Origin: Phycisphaerales bacterium
Lineage (GTDB): Bacteria; Planctomycetota; Phycisphaerae; Phycisphaerales; SM1A02
Assembly: GCA_014238965.1 (NCBI GenBank)
Contig: JABAAC010000129.1
Location: 1-34,829 of the forward strand
Length of the DNA stretch: 34,829 nt
Direction: 5' to 3'
Shown: positions 7,252 to 14,401 of the stretch, one piece after another
Layout of the letters: the number at the start of each line of letters is the position of its first letter
Numbering within the stretch: position 1 is the stretch's first letter
Translations under genes and position numbers: made by a program
Notes under the pieces: model-generated
What the model saw: the letters and a program-made list of their open reading frames with translations, nothing else
What the model was told of the DNA's origin: nothing
The model's database searches: none

Positions 7252-7301
7252 CCTATCCCACAATCCCCCACTTCGCAACACTTCTCGACACAAATCCCCA
7301 A
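7252..7301 (-). promoter_or_regulatory. Array of MraZ-type operator boxes upstream of mraZ
   Basis: Read toward mraZ, five consecutive decamers follow each other without gaps: TTGGGGATTT, GTGTCGAGAA, GTGTTGCGAA, GTGGGGGATT, GTGGGATAGG. Four begin with GTG, the last two are GTGGG, and the period is exactly 10 bp. Known MraZ sites are TGGGN repeats separated by 5 bases (E. coli) or AAGTGK-type repeats (mycoplasmas); both patterns can be read here. The array ends about 110 bases before the mraZ GTG, farther than usual, which implies a long leader. Confidence 0.6.
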
Positions 7302-7520
7302 AAACTGGGCCAAAGCCCCTCAAAACTTCACTCTAGGCACCAAACAAAACCCGGCCATTGGTTTGGGAGGCTGCTTTGGAGGCTCAGAGAACGCGCCCAA
7401 CGCCTGAGGGGCTACTGCCCCTCATCGCCGATAGCAGTGCCCATTCTGGACTCGTACCTTTTCAGAGTTTTTCCGAGCCTGCCGCCTCCCCTGAGGCAAA
7501 CTTCCCCTCTTGAAGACAAC

Positions 7521-8000
7521 ATGGATGACCTTGCAATCAATCCTGAGATCTTGCGGCACCTGCCCCACGGCCGGTTCCTGCTCACAGCGCACCACGGCGA
7601 CAAGCGCACCGGAATCATTACTCCCTGGGTTGCCCCTTGCAGCGATGAACCGATCTTGCTGACAGTATCTGTGCCACGTGGCAGTTTGGTTGAACCCCTT
7701 ATTCGTGACAGCCGACGATTCACCCTTGGCGTGCCGTGCCCAGAAGATCGAGTCGTCCCTAGGCGATTCCACGACGAACTCAAGCGAGATGAAGACCCCT
7801 TCGTGGGTGTGATGATGCATGAACTCCCCAACGGCGGACTCATGCCGGCATCTTGCCCGCACTGGATTGAGTGCCAACTATCGGGCCACCTTGCCCCAGA
7901 TTCCGGACACCGCGTCTACTTGGGATTGGTCGTGGCAACAAGTTTGCCCACTGCGTCCTCTGGCAAGGGGCCCGCATTAGTCGAAAGTCGTTCCGCCTAA
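7521..8000 (+). CDS. Flavin reductase-like FMN-binding protein
   Basis: Resembles the flavin-reductase-like (DIM6/NTAB, split-barrel FMN-binding) family, whose members reduce flavin with NAD(P)H or bind FMN as an oxygenase partner. Seen in the 159 residues: GRFLLTAHHGDKRTGIITPWVAPCSDEP (the usual opening strands), LTVSVPRGS, FTLGVPCPED, a DPFVGVMMHELPNG segment and WIECQLSGHLAPDSGHRVYLGLVVA near the end. The ATG at 7521 starts MDDLAINPEIL and fits the domain. Upstream in-frame codons read through noncoding-looking sequence. A 42-base gap to the amidohydrolase gene suggests a two-gene operon, perhaps acting on one aromatic or cyclic compound, but no substrate can be named. Confidence 0.78.
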   Translation: MDDLAINPEILRHLPHGRFLLTAHHGDKRTGIITPWVAPCSDEPILLTVSVPRGSLVEPLIRDSRRFTLGVPCPEDRVVPRRFHDELKRDEDPFVGVMMHELPNGGLMPASCPHWIECQLSGHLAPDSGHRVYLGLVVATSLPTASSGKGPALVESRSA

Positions 8001-8042
8001 ACGAACCAACGCTGATTGCTGCCCTGCTAGCGTACGTAGCTC

Positions 8043-9122
8043 ATGCCACGATCCGCTGCCAACCTGCACGCCCTGAACTATCGCCATGAAGCAAAGGCGT
8101 TCGATGCACCTGCAGTGCCCATCATCGACGCACACATTCACTTACGCGGACTCGAGGCTGTCACGGTCTACCGCGACGTGGCCGACTGCTATGGCATCGA
8201 TACCGTCCTCACAATGACACCCCTAGACCAAGTCCAGGACGTCACCAAGGTAATGGGCGACCGGGCTCAATTCATCGCCGTACCCGATTGGCGAAGTGAC
8301 GATTCCAAACACGCACACGGGGAAGGCTTTGACGAACGCATCCGACAATTTGCTGATCTAGGTGCTCCACTGGCCAAATTCTGGACCGCCCCCCGGGCAC
8401 GCCAATATGCGCGTGATATGGGCGATCCACATTTCTTGGATCTCGACGGCCCGGTACGTCGCCGCCAAATTGAACTCGCCGCGTCCCTAGGCATGGGCAT
8501 CATGGTGCACATTGCCGACCCTGACACATGGTTCCAAACAACCTACGCCGACGCTACGCAGTGGGGCACCAAGGCTGAGCAATACGAACCCTTTGAGCGC
8601 ATGGTCAGTGAGGTACAGGTGCCTTGGATCGCAGCACACATGGGCGGCTGGCCAGAAGATCTGGATTTTCTCGATGGCCTCCTTTTGCGACATGACAACT
8701 TGCACCTCGATACTAGCGCCACCAAATGGATGGTGCGTGAGCTAAGCAAGCACGACACGCCACGCCTTGCATCCTTTCTAGGGCGGTGGCCCAACCGAAT
8801 TTGCTTTGGCTCCGATATCGTCACGCAAAACGACCATCTCGATGCCTCGAGCGATGAAGGCATGGCCGCCAAAGCAAACTCGCCCGACGAAGCGTTTGAC
8901 CTATACGCCAGCCGATACTGGGCCCTACGAACACTGTGGGAACGCACTTGGTCGGGACCTTCGCCCATAGCGGACCCTGACCTTCACATGATCGACCCAA
9001 CGGTGGATGAGATGGCGTCGCCCCACCTGAAAGGTCATGGACTCGACCATGGCCTCCTGCAACAGTTGTACAGCCGTGCTACGCAGGGGCTACTTGATCA
9101 ACTGCGCTGCGCCGCAACATAA
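8043..9122 (+). CDS. Amidohydrolase family metal-dependent hydrolase (amidohydro_2 type)
   Basis: A 359-residue TIM-barrel metal-dependent hydrolase or decarboxylase of the amidohydrolase-2 group. Metal ligands are visible in order: DAHIHL near residue 30 (HxH), a His in IMVHIAD after strand 5, a His in WIAAHMGG after strand 6, and the Asp in CFGSDIV after strand 8. Members act on cyclic amides, lactones or aromatic carboxylates in the cytoplasm. There is no signal peptide. The 3' end overlaps the tail of the convergent gene on the minus strand by 25 bases. Its partner gene is the flavin-reductase-like protein just upstream. The specific reaction cannot be read from the sequence. Confidence 0.85.
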   Translation: MPRSAANLHALNYRHEAKAFDAPAVPIIDAHIHLRGLEAVTVYRDVADCYGIDTVLTMTPLDQVQDVTKVMGDRAQFIAVPDWRSDDSKHAHGEGFDERIRQFADLGAPLAKFWTAPRARQYARDMGDPHFLDLDGPVRRRQIELAASLGMGIMVHIADPDTWFQTTYADATQWGTKAEQYEPFERMVSEVQVPWIAAHMGGWPEDLDFLDGLLLRHDNLHLDTSATKWMVRELSKHDTPRLASFLGRWPNRICFGSDIVTQNDHLDASSDEGMAAKANSPDEAFDLYASRYWALRTLWERTWSGPSPIADPDLHMIDPTVDEMASPHLKGHGLDHGLLQQLYSRATQGLLDQLRCAAT

Positions 9123-10063
9123 AGTTCGTCAGAACACCGATCATCGGTCGCCTGCCAGGCTGCAATGCGAGCCGCTCGTGTGCATACAGGAGCCTGTGAT
9201 TGCATCTTCTCCACCGCCGCCCCCGCACGAACATCACAGTTGAGGACCGTGCCATCGTCGACACCCAGTACACTCGCCGCAGCGTGGCCCCGTGGCAAGA
9301 TCAGACGACTTCCCCGCGCCCACAATGCCACTAGCCCAAGCACTGATTCGCTCCCTCGCCATGTCGCAGCGGGCGCTGCGCCACCAACCCATGCACACCC
9401 TCGGGGGCGAGCCGAATCAAGGCCTGGCAACTGCAAACTTCTAAGTAACGAGTGACACGCAGACGTATCCGCAAACGACCCTGTGGCAATACACCGCATG
9501 GGTTGCCCGATAAGCCCAAGCCGAATCACCGGATCGAGCACTGACCGCACTCGAAGTCCCACATCGCCCTCACCAAGGACTTCAACGGCATCCGCATCGA
9601 GTTCGCCATGATGCAGTTCATGCTTCGGTGCAAACTCATGTACCCGAGCACGGCCGCCCGTCCATGCATCAATGCGATCACCGAGCATTGGCGATGACAC
9701 AAACACCGGCATCCGCCGATCACGCATCCAATGCATCGCAGCCGTTCGGATGGCTCGATCACTCAATCCATCAAGCACCGCGGCACAGGGCAACGTCTGC
9801 GCCCCCACAGCAGTCAACGCACGCTCGCCCCATGCCATGAGCATGTCGACTGAGCGACCGTTCAACCACCGCCGCAACGATCGCGCACCGGGCCGACCAC
9901 CAGGCAAGACCACAACTCCAGGCCCTGCTGGAGCAGCACCAAGGACAACAAGGGCCTGTGGCCGCTGCATCGGATCACCCAACCGCCTCAATTCCAACTG
10001 ATTCACGAGCGCCGGGCGATCTCGCAGCGATTGCCCATCAATGACGTGCACGGTGCGTGTCAC
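9098..10063 (-). CDS. Unknown protein, glycosyltransferase-like Rossmann layout
   Basis: A 321-residue protein I cannot assign. It begins VTRTVHVIDGQSL and shows alternating hydrophobic strands and Gly/Ala-rich helices, for example ALVVLGAAPAGPG and VDMLMAWGERALTAVG. Later come PVIRLGLIGQPM and SRLILPRG. This arrangement recalls GT-B glycosyltransferases, but I see no clear donor-sugar motif, so it may be degenerate. The start is GTG at 10063, overlapping the stop of the lipoprotein gene by four bases (GTGA), so it is the last gene of the ParA-CBM48 operon. Its end overlaps the convergent amidohydrolase gene by 25 bases. No signal peptide or membrane segment is evident. Confidence 0.65.
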   Translation of the reverse strand: MTRTVHVIDGQSLRDRPALVNQLELRRLGDPMQRPQALVVLGAAPAGPGVVVLPGGRPGARSLRRWLNGRSVDMLMAWGERALTAVGAQTLPCAAVLDGLSDRAIRTAAMHWMRDRRMPVFVSSPMLGDRIDAWTGGRARVHEFAPKHELHHGELDADAVEVLGEGDVGLRVRSVLDPVIRLGLIGQPMRCIATGSFADTSACHSLLRSLQLPGLDSARPRGCAWVGGAAPAATWRGSESVLGLVALWARGSRLILPRGHAAASVLGVDDGTVLNCDVRAGAAVEKMQSQAPVCTRAARIAAWQATDDRCSDELYVAAQRS

Positions 10064-10734
10064 AGTCGCTTCATCTTCTCGCCGCCCTGGGTGTAGCGCG
10101 TTGTCACAAAGAGCCGTGCAATGCTGTCTCCAGACTCCACTGCAAGATACCGACGCAATTTGGTCATGCCACCACTTCCAATAAACTGCCCAAGGTCCTG
10201 TCTTGGCACAATCACTTGAATCGGATGGCCCGTTCCGGCTTGGAACTTCTCTTTCTCAGGAAACAGCCGCTCGCCGGTTTCCACATCAAGCACGCGCACA
10301 TTAAAGAGCGCCAATGGATCTGGGCTCAGACCATCTGTGGTGATACGAAACTGCAAGGCTTCGATGTAAATGACCTGATCTGCACCAACGGCAGCACCAA
10401 TTTGGTCGATACCCGCAGGCGTTCCTGCCGTATCAAGCCGCCGCGCCGCTGCCATGGCATCTCGGGGCGAGATCATGTCCGTCATGCCGCCCTCTTCCAT
10501 GAGTACGGCTGTAAGTTCATCGGAAATTTGACGACGCAAACGCACCGGACTGATCTGATTTCGCCGGTCATCAATGAACACCACCGTTGCCACGTTGCGC
10601 ATGTGATACTTCGCCTCGATGACTGGATCAGGACGAATGATTGCGTCAACAGTTGCCGCGATATTGCAACCACCTGCCGTAAGCATGACCAATGACGCGA
10701 AGAACCCAGCCAATCGAGTGATCGAGTGCGTCAC
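10060..10734 (-). CDS. Lipoprotein, possibly of the GNA1162/CsgG-like type
   Basis: A 224-residue predicted lipoprotein with a signal peptide ending LTAGGC (Cys at about residue 23). The mature part has ATVVFIDDRRNQISPVRLRRQISDEL, then IGAAVGADQVIYIEALQF and NVRVLDVETGERLFPE. This resembles the envelope lipoproteins related to CsgG, GNA1162 or LpoB, in which a central sheet binds partner proteins or forms an oligomer. That comparison is by pattern only. The start is GTG at 10734, overlapping the previous lipoprotein's stop (GTGA), and its own stop overlaps the next gene likewise. The lipoprotein encoded just upstream shares the same style, so the two may form a pair. Confidence 0.72.
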   Translation of the reverse strand: MTHSITRLAGFFASLVMLTAGGCNIAATVDAIIRPDPVIEAKYHMRNVATVVFIDDRRNQISPVRLRRQISDELTAVLMEEGGMTDMISPRDAMAAARRLDTAGTPAGIDQIGAAVGADQVIYIEALQFRITTDGLSPDPLALFNVRVLDVETGERLFPEKEKFQAGTGHPIQVIVPRQDLGQFIGSGGMTKLRRYLAVESGDSIARLFVTTRYTQGGEKMKRL

Positions 10735-11438
10735 TGCCCAGACTCCACACGAGACTCGCCGCGGAATTTGTCGGGATACTTGGGTTCAAGGTGCGTGTAG
10801 AACAACCACACCGTTCGCTTGATGAAATTAGCTTCAAGCCCCATTCGAATTGACTGCTCCGATGCGGAGTCTCGATCCAGCGAATTGACATCTGGGAAAA
10901 CGGCACTGATACGCCACGCATCGATGAAATCATCAGGGTCAAGCCCGCCCTCTTCGACAATGCCCACTTCCGCTTCCACTACGCCCTCCCAAATCCATGT
11001 ATTGCCCTGTGGATGCAGTCGGAACATCTGCAGGTCAACCCACAGCACTCGTTCAACGCCTAACTGCTGCGCCACTTCGCCCCGAGGCAACAAGTTCCAC
11101 TCGGGCGTTCGATACTGCCACTGCAAGACGTGCTGCGGCGGGAGCACCCTTGCACCTGGCACGTGCTTTGCAATCGCCCGCGATATGTTCACTGCCAACT
11201 CTGGCACTAGGTTGGGTCGTTCGTATCTCAACGCCAAGTCGGAGTCCACCAACACAGCAACTGTGCGATGCTCCAGACCTTCGTATTCCGGCAGCACTTC
11301 GATTTCCTTTTGGTACTCGAAGTTCTGCGCCATGCCGCCGCTGGCATATATCAGCGCGCAACCACCCACGAACATTCCCGCCAACCCAAGGGTCAGCAGC
11401 AAAAACATCGCGATGATCGATCCGTGCATCCTGCTCAT
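10731..11438 (-). CDS. Lipoprotein paired with its downstream neighbour
   Basis: A 235-residue putative lipoprotein: MSRMHGSIIAMFLLLTLGLA leads to a GMFVGGC lipobox. The mature domain has RTVAVLVDSDLALRYERPNL, LAVNISRAIAKHVPGARVLPP, then VAQQLGVERVLWVDLQMFRLHP and WEGVVEAEVGIVEEGG. The order (nucleotide-free sheet, helix, 'GVERVLWVDL' strand) parallels that of the next lipoprotein and suggests a shared fold. The ATG at 11438 was chosen because it gives the signal peptide directly and overlaps the DUF2752 stop by ATGA; longer in-frame starts lie inside the upstream gene. Role unknown; the operon context suggests an envelope complex. Confidence 0.72.
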   Translation of the reverse strand: MSRMHGSIIAMFLLLTLGLAGMFVGGCALIYASGGMAQNFEYQKEIEVLPEYEGLEHRTVAVLVDSDLALRYERPNLVPELAVNISRAIAKHVPGARVLPPQHVLQWQYRTPEWNLLPRGEVAQQLGVERVLWVDLQMFRLHPQGNTWIWEGVVEAEVGIVEEGGLDPDDFIDAWRISAVFPDVNSLDRDSASEQSIRMGLEANFIKRTVWLFYTHLEPKYPDKFRGESRVESGQ

Positions 11439-11881
11439 GGGGTCACTCCTGACTGCCAAGACCACATCTTCCATGCCCAAGCCGCTAACAGCAAGCCCAA
11501 GACCCCCCAACCGACAGAACCTCGCATCACAGCGGCTGTGATGGGACGCTGCACTGGGGCTCCAGTTGCTGCGGCCCACAGGCCTGCCAAGGCTGTCATT
11601 GCAGCGGCGATGGCCAATAGCATCCCCATAGGTTGCGCTATAAGGCTAGACAGTAAATCTCCTCGCACCGCCCAAGAAAAGGCCGTCGTCATGCCACAAC
11701 TTGGGCATGGGAGATCCGCCATGGCGGCCCATCCACAAGCTGGAAGGCCCAATGCCGTGTGCGTGCCCATTCCTTGAGCAGCGGGCGTGATCGATGCGGC
11801 AATAACCAAGGGTGCAGCAGCGCACGTCGCCACGAGCAATGCAGCCAATCGCCCTGTGGGGCGAAGTTTGCATTCGGTCAT
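11435..11881 (-). CDS. DUF2752 membrane protein
   Basis: A 148-residue integral membrane protein with the DUF2752 hallmark LPCPSCGMTTAFSWAVRGDLL, where the CPSCGMT core is almost invariant in the family. One hydrophobic segment precedes it (LAALLVATCAAAPLVIAASI) and two follow, giving about three to four membrane spans. The function of DUF2752 is not known; the two close cysteines could bind metal or act in redox. The ATG at 11881 overlaps the upstream stop by ATGA and is preferred over the ATG at 11899, which lies inside the preceding gene. It sits between the MinD-like gene and the lipoprotein pair. Confidence 0.85.
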   Translation of the reverse strand: MTECKLRPTGRLAALLVATCAAAPLVIAASITPAAQGMGTHTALGLPACGWAAMADLPCPSCGMTTAFSWAVRGDLLSSLIAQPMGMLLAIAAAMTALAGLWAAATGAPVQRPITAAVMRGSVGWGVLGLLLAAWAWKMWSWQSGVTP

Positions 11882-13068
11882 GCTTTGGTGGGCGGCCATC
11901 CGGGCACGGTACCGGCCGAAGGCCCTGCAGACAATGATCGACCCTGTGCAGGCAGCACGAGAGGGCCCTGTGGCCCTTCAATCACCACATGCACCGGCCA
12001 GGGCCCATCACGCAACACGGCGGCCCAGTGCACATCGCCAACAAGAATGTGACCTTGGACCACGCCATTGCCAGGCAGCATTGAAGCGTGCTGTGCTGCC
12101 CAGCCAATAGCGGCCACGAGATCCGCCAACAGCGAAGCGGGGGCAACAGCATGCAGCATGCCTTGCCCGTCCGTTGCAAACACCACGCCCGTGGCCCATG
12201 GACACACCACCGCCAAAGCTTGTAGCCCCTGGGGAAGTGGCCGCGGGCCCTCGCCTACTGCTGCAGTTGCCTCAGGCGCGATGGGGTCACTTGGTGCCGA
12301 TGCGGCAACTGGCGTGCTCCCTAGATCCTCGCACGCCCGTGGCGGATCATCGCTGTGCGAGGACACAGTGCCTCTAGGCTGCACCGAGGAAGGGCTGTCT
12401 TCTACTGTGGGACGTTCGCCCGTGGCAGTTGATCGCGACCCCGCTGCGGCAACCAACATGGACACAACCGCTCCAATTCCACCATCGGGCATGGCCATTG
12501 GAGTCCACCGACGATGCGCCCCGTCGGCTTGGGGCAAGCACCCAAGCACAGTTGGCTCAACACCCAGTCGCGCGCGAGCGGTTTGCACAAACCGATCGCC
12601 AGCAGCCATTGTGTTTGTGCCCGCGAGCACCAAACTAACCCTTGGCATACGACCAGGGCGGTCGATTAACAACTGCTTCAAAAGTGTATATGCCGCAACA
12701 ATTGCTGCTTCATCAACACCGGTTATCAACGTGACTTCGTCAACACCGGCCAACGTTAAGCCCTGCACATCGCTGCCAGCTGAAACCACCCAACGATGTC
12801 CCGGTGGAGCTGATTCAAATAGTGAGGAAAGCGTATTGCCCGATGCCTGGCCGCCTAATTGGACCGCTTGGAGTTCACCGAATCGAGCTTGCATGTAGGT
12901 GCCGGTCCCTCGACCGGCCACCAAATCGGCGGCAGCGGCGCGCCATCCGTCACCACGCGAGGGCAAATTGCCATCAAGCAACACGGTCACACGGTCGGGT
13001 TGCGGCACGGGCGCTGAACCCAACAGCAGGTCCGCCATGGCCTCGATGTCTCGCCGCACACGGCTCAT
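11878..13068 (-). CDS. MinD/FlhG-like protein lacking a Walker A motif
   Basis: A 396-residue protein. Residues ~90-180 read HRWVVSAGSDVQGL, then GVDEVTLITGVDEAAIVAAYTLLKQL, then PRVSLVLAGTN and VLGCLPQAD. This follows the second half of MinD/FlhG ATPases: a Walker-B-like strand, a 'T-E-A-x-x-x-D-A-Y-x-x-I-K' helix, an 'N' strand and a 'G-x-x-P-x-D' strand. No KGGxGKT-type nucleotide site is present at the N-terminus, which instead has a Pro-rich stretch and DRVTVLLDGNL. A low-complexity Ser/Pro-rich linker (~220-275) leads to a small C-terminal domain with GVVFATDGQGMLHAVAP and WPVHVVIEGPQGPLVLP. The start overlaps the ParA gene's stop by ATGA. It may be a non-catalytic partner of that ATPase; this is inference. 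Confidence 0.68.
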   Translation of the reverse strand: MSRVRRDIEAMADLLLGSAPVPQPDRVTVLLDGNLPSRGDGWRAAAADLVAGRGTGTYMQARFGELQAVQLGGQASGNTLSSLFESAPPGHRWVVSAGSDVQGLTLAGVDEVTLITGVDEAAIVAAYTLLKQLLIDRPGRMPRVSLVLAGTNTMAAGDRFVQTARARLGVEPTVLGCLPQADGAHRRWTPMAMPDGGIGAVVSMLVAAAGSRSTATGERPTVEDSPSSVQPRGTVSSHSDDPPRACEDLGSTPVAASAPSDPIAPEATAAVGEGPRPLPQGLQALAVVCPWATGVVFATDGQGMLHAVAPASLLADLVAAIGWAAQHASMLPGNGVVQGHILVGDVHWAAVLRDGPWPVHVVIEGPQGPLVLPAQGRSLSAGPSAGTVPGWPPTKA

Positions 13069-14330
13069 TGTGTCGTGGCAGTGACCCGAAGTAGACTCGC
13101 GCCACCACCGCCAACGGCCTCGGCCGTGTCATCATTGAACGGATCCGCCCCAGGCGTTCCGTCCACCACTACTTGGTACCGATACGTGCCAGGATCAAGA
13201 GCCACGATCGCCTGGAACAGGCCACTTTGCGCGTCCCATCGCATTGGTGTTGCAATAGCCGACCATCCATTGAAGTCGCCGCGGACGGCATAGCTCTGGC
13301 CGGGCCGACCTGGTTGTCGAAAGCAAACGCCCCCCGCGGTCGTATGCACCCCGCAAGACGCTATTGCGGGCGTTGCCACTGTGGCTCCATCATGCGCCCC
13401 CGCGGGCTCTGGATGCAAATCCAGTGGGGCGTCATCGACCTGCAAACTCGGCGATGGGGCCATAGGTTCAAAGGTCGCCTCTGGCTCTGACGGCCCGGGT
13501 ACAGCCGTGTGTGTCCGCAGTCGATTGAGCATTTCCGCAGCACGCGAGCCCGTGCCCCCTGTTGGGGGCCCCGCGTTGGGTGCTTGCGTTTCTAGCCACT
13601 CCAACAGTTGCATGAAGTCAGCCTGCGCCTCGCCCTCGGGCTCAAGCTCACAAACGGGCAGCCCCAAACTGGCAGATTCACGCAGCGCCTCGTGCTCATG
13701 AATGACCACTGGCGCAACACGACCGGTGAACTGTCGCTTGAGTGTTTCGAGAATCCGGCTGGAAATGCGGGACTGTGGATCGTGAATGGTCGGCAGGACC
13801 CATCGCTGCAAATCGCGACCCAGTCGCCGCACGACAGCCTCGATGGTGTCCCATTGTCGCTGGGCACCCTTGAGTGAGAAGTAGCCTGTTTCTACCGGAA
13901 TCAGGGCCTCGCGAGCTGCTTGTAACGCAGCCATTGTCAGCAAACCCAATGACGGTGGACAATCGATCAGGCATAAATCAAAGCGATCATGCACGGTCGA
14001 AAGAAACTCCCCGAGCCTCCGATCTGCTCGTGGCCCCCCCGCACCGGCTTCCACCGACGACAACAACACCGTGCTGGGCAGGATGTGTAGCCGAGGATCG
14101 ACAGGCCAGAAAATGGACTCCGCATCGATACGCTCACCAAGCAAAACTGCCGTAGAACCGCCTTCAATGCGTTCCTCGGGAATACCCAAGCCCGCAGCAC
14201 AATGGCCCTGAGGGTCCATATCGACCAACAGCGTCCGCTGGGATTGGCGTGCGGCGACCGCGGCCAAATTAATGGCCGTCGTGGTTTTGCCGCAACCACC
14301 CTTCTGATTGACAAGTGCAATGATGCGCAC
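13065..14330 (-). CDS. ParA/Soj-type ATPase fused to a C-terminal CBM48/AMPK-like glycogen-binding domain
   Basis: Residues 1-250 are a ParA/Soj P-loop ATPase: deviant Walker A KGGCGKTT (10-17) with both lysines, Walker A' LLVDMDPQG (35-42), Walker B LIDCPPSLGL (121-130), and the typical FSLKGAQRQWDTI helix. Residues ~251-335 are a Pro/Ala-rich linker. Residues ~336-417 form a compact beta domain with SYAVRGDFNGWSAIATPM, then GTYRYQVVVDG and ADPFNDD, the pattern of the CBM48/AMPK-beta E-set domain that binds alpha-glucans. ParA proteins position cargo such as DNA, proteins or organelles on a membrane or nucleoid; a glucan-binding tail is unusual and suggests a glycogen-linked cargo or a re-used protein-interaction domain. 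The start is GTG at 14330, with AGGAGG 12 bases upstream inside a hairpin loop. It is the first gene of the six-gene operon ending at 9098. No ParB gene is in the window. Confidence 0.88.
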   Translation of the reverse strand: MRIIALVNQKGGCGKTTTAINLAAVAARQSQRTLLVDMDPQGHCAAGLGIPEERIEGGSTAVLLGERIDAESIFWPVDPRLHILPSTVLLSSVEAGAGGPRADRRLGEFLSTVHDRFDLCLIDCPPSLGLLTMAALQAAREALIPVETGYFSLKGAQRQWDTIEAVVRRLGRDLQRWVLPTIHDPQSRISSRILETLKRQFTGRVAPVVIHEHEALRESASLGLPVCELEPEGEAQADFMQLLEWLETQAPNAGPPTGGTGSRAAEMLNRLRTHTAVPGPSEPEATFEPMAPSPSLQVDDAPLDLHPEPAGAHDGATVATPAIASCGVHTTAGGVCFRQPGRPGQSYAVRGDFNGWSAIATPMRWDAQSGLFQAIVALDPGTYRYQVVVDGTPGADPFNDDTAEAVGGGGASLLRVTATTQ

Positions 14331-14338
14331 GAAGCGGT

Positions 14339-14354
14339 CGGGCCTCCTTGCCCG
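14339..14354 (-). promoter_or_regulatory. CsrA-type hairpin sequestering the Shine-Dalgarno of the ParA-CBM48 gene
   Basis: On the minus strand, arms CGGGC (14354-14350) and GCCCG (14343-14339) close a six-base loop AAGGAG. The loop fits the CsrA loop consensus ANGGAN and contains the only Shine-Dalgarno-like element, 8 bases before the GTG start. In known systems CsrA bound to such a loop blocks ribosomes, so repression by CsrA is the obvious prediction. Confidence 0.6.
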
Positions 14355-14401
14355 ATGCTCTGCCTATCGGTCTGTTGGCTCGGCCGACTACAGGTTTCCA
14401 G

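Larger units (their letters stand above)
7143..7520. other. Intergenic region between divergent mraZ and the flavin-reductase-like gene
   Basis: No gene is supported here. Besides the MraZ-type boxes and a 14-bp palindrome listed separately, it holds a 7-bp inverted repeat GAGGGGC/GCCCCTC with a 4-base loop at 7406-7423. That repeat has no T-tract on either side, so it looks like an operator or leader hairpin rather than a terminator. I see no confident sigma-70 promoter for the plus-strand gene. Confidence 0.6.

Noticed and set aside
7406-7423. Inverted repeat GAGGGGC/GCCCCTC as a terminator
   Set aside because: There is no T-tract on either strand and it lies between divergent genes.
12068-12898. 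276-codon open frame on plus
   Set aside because: It is antisense to the MinD-like gene, shows low-complexity composition, and lies inside a run of 4-base overlapping minus genes.
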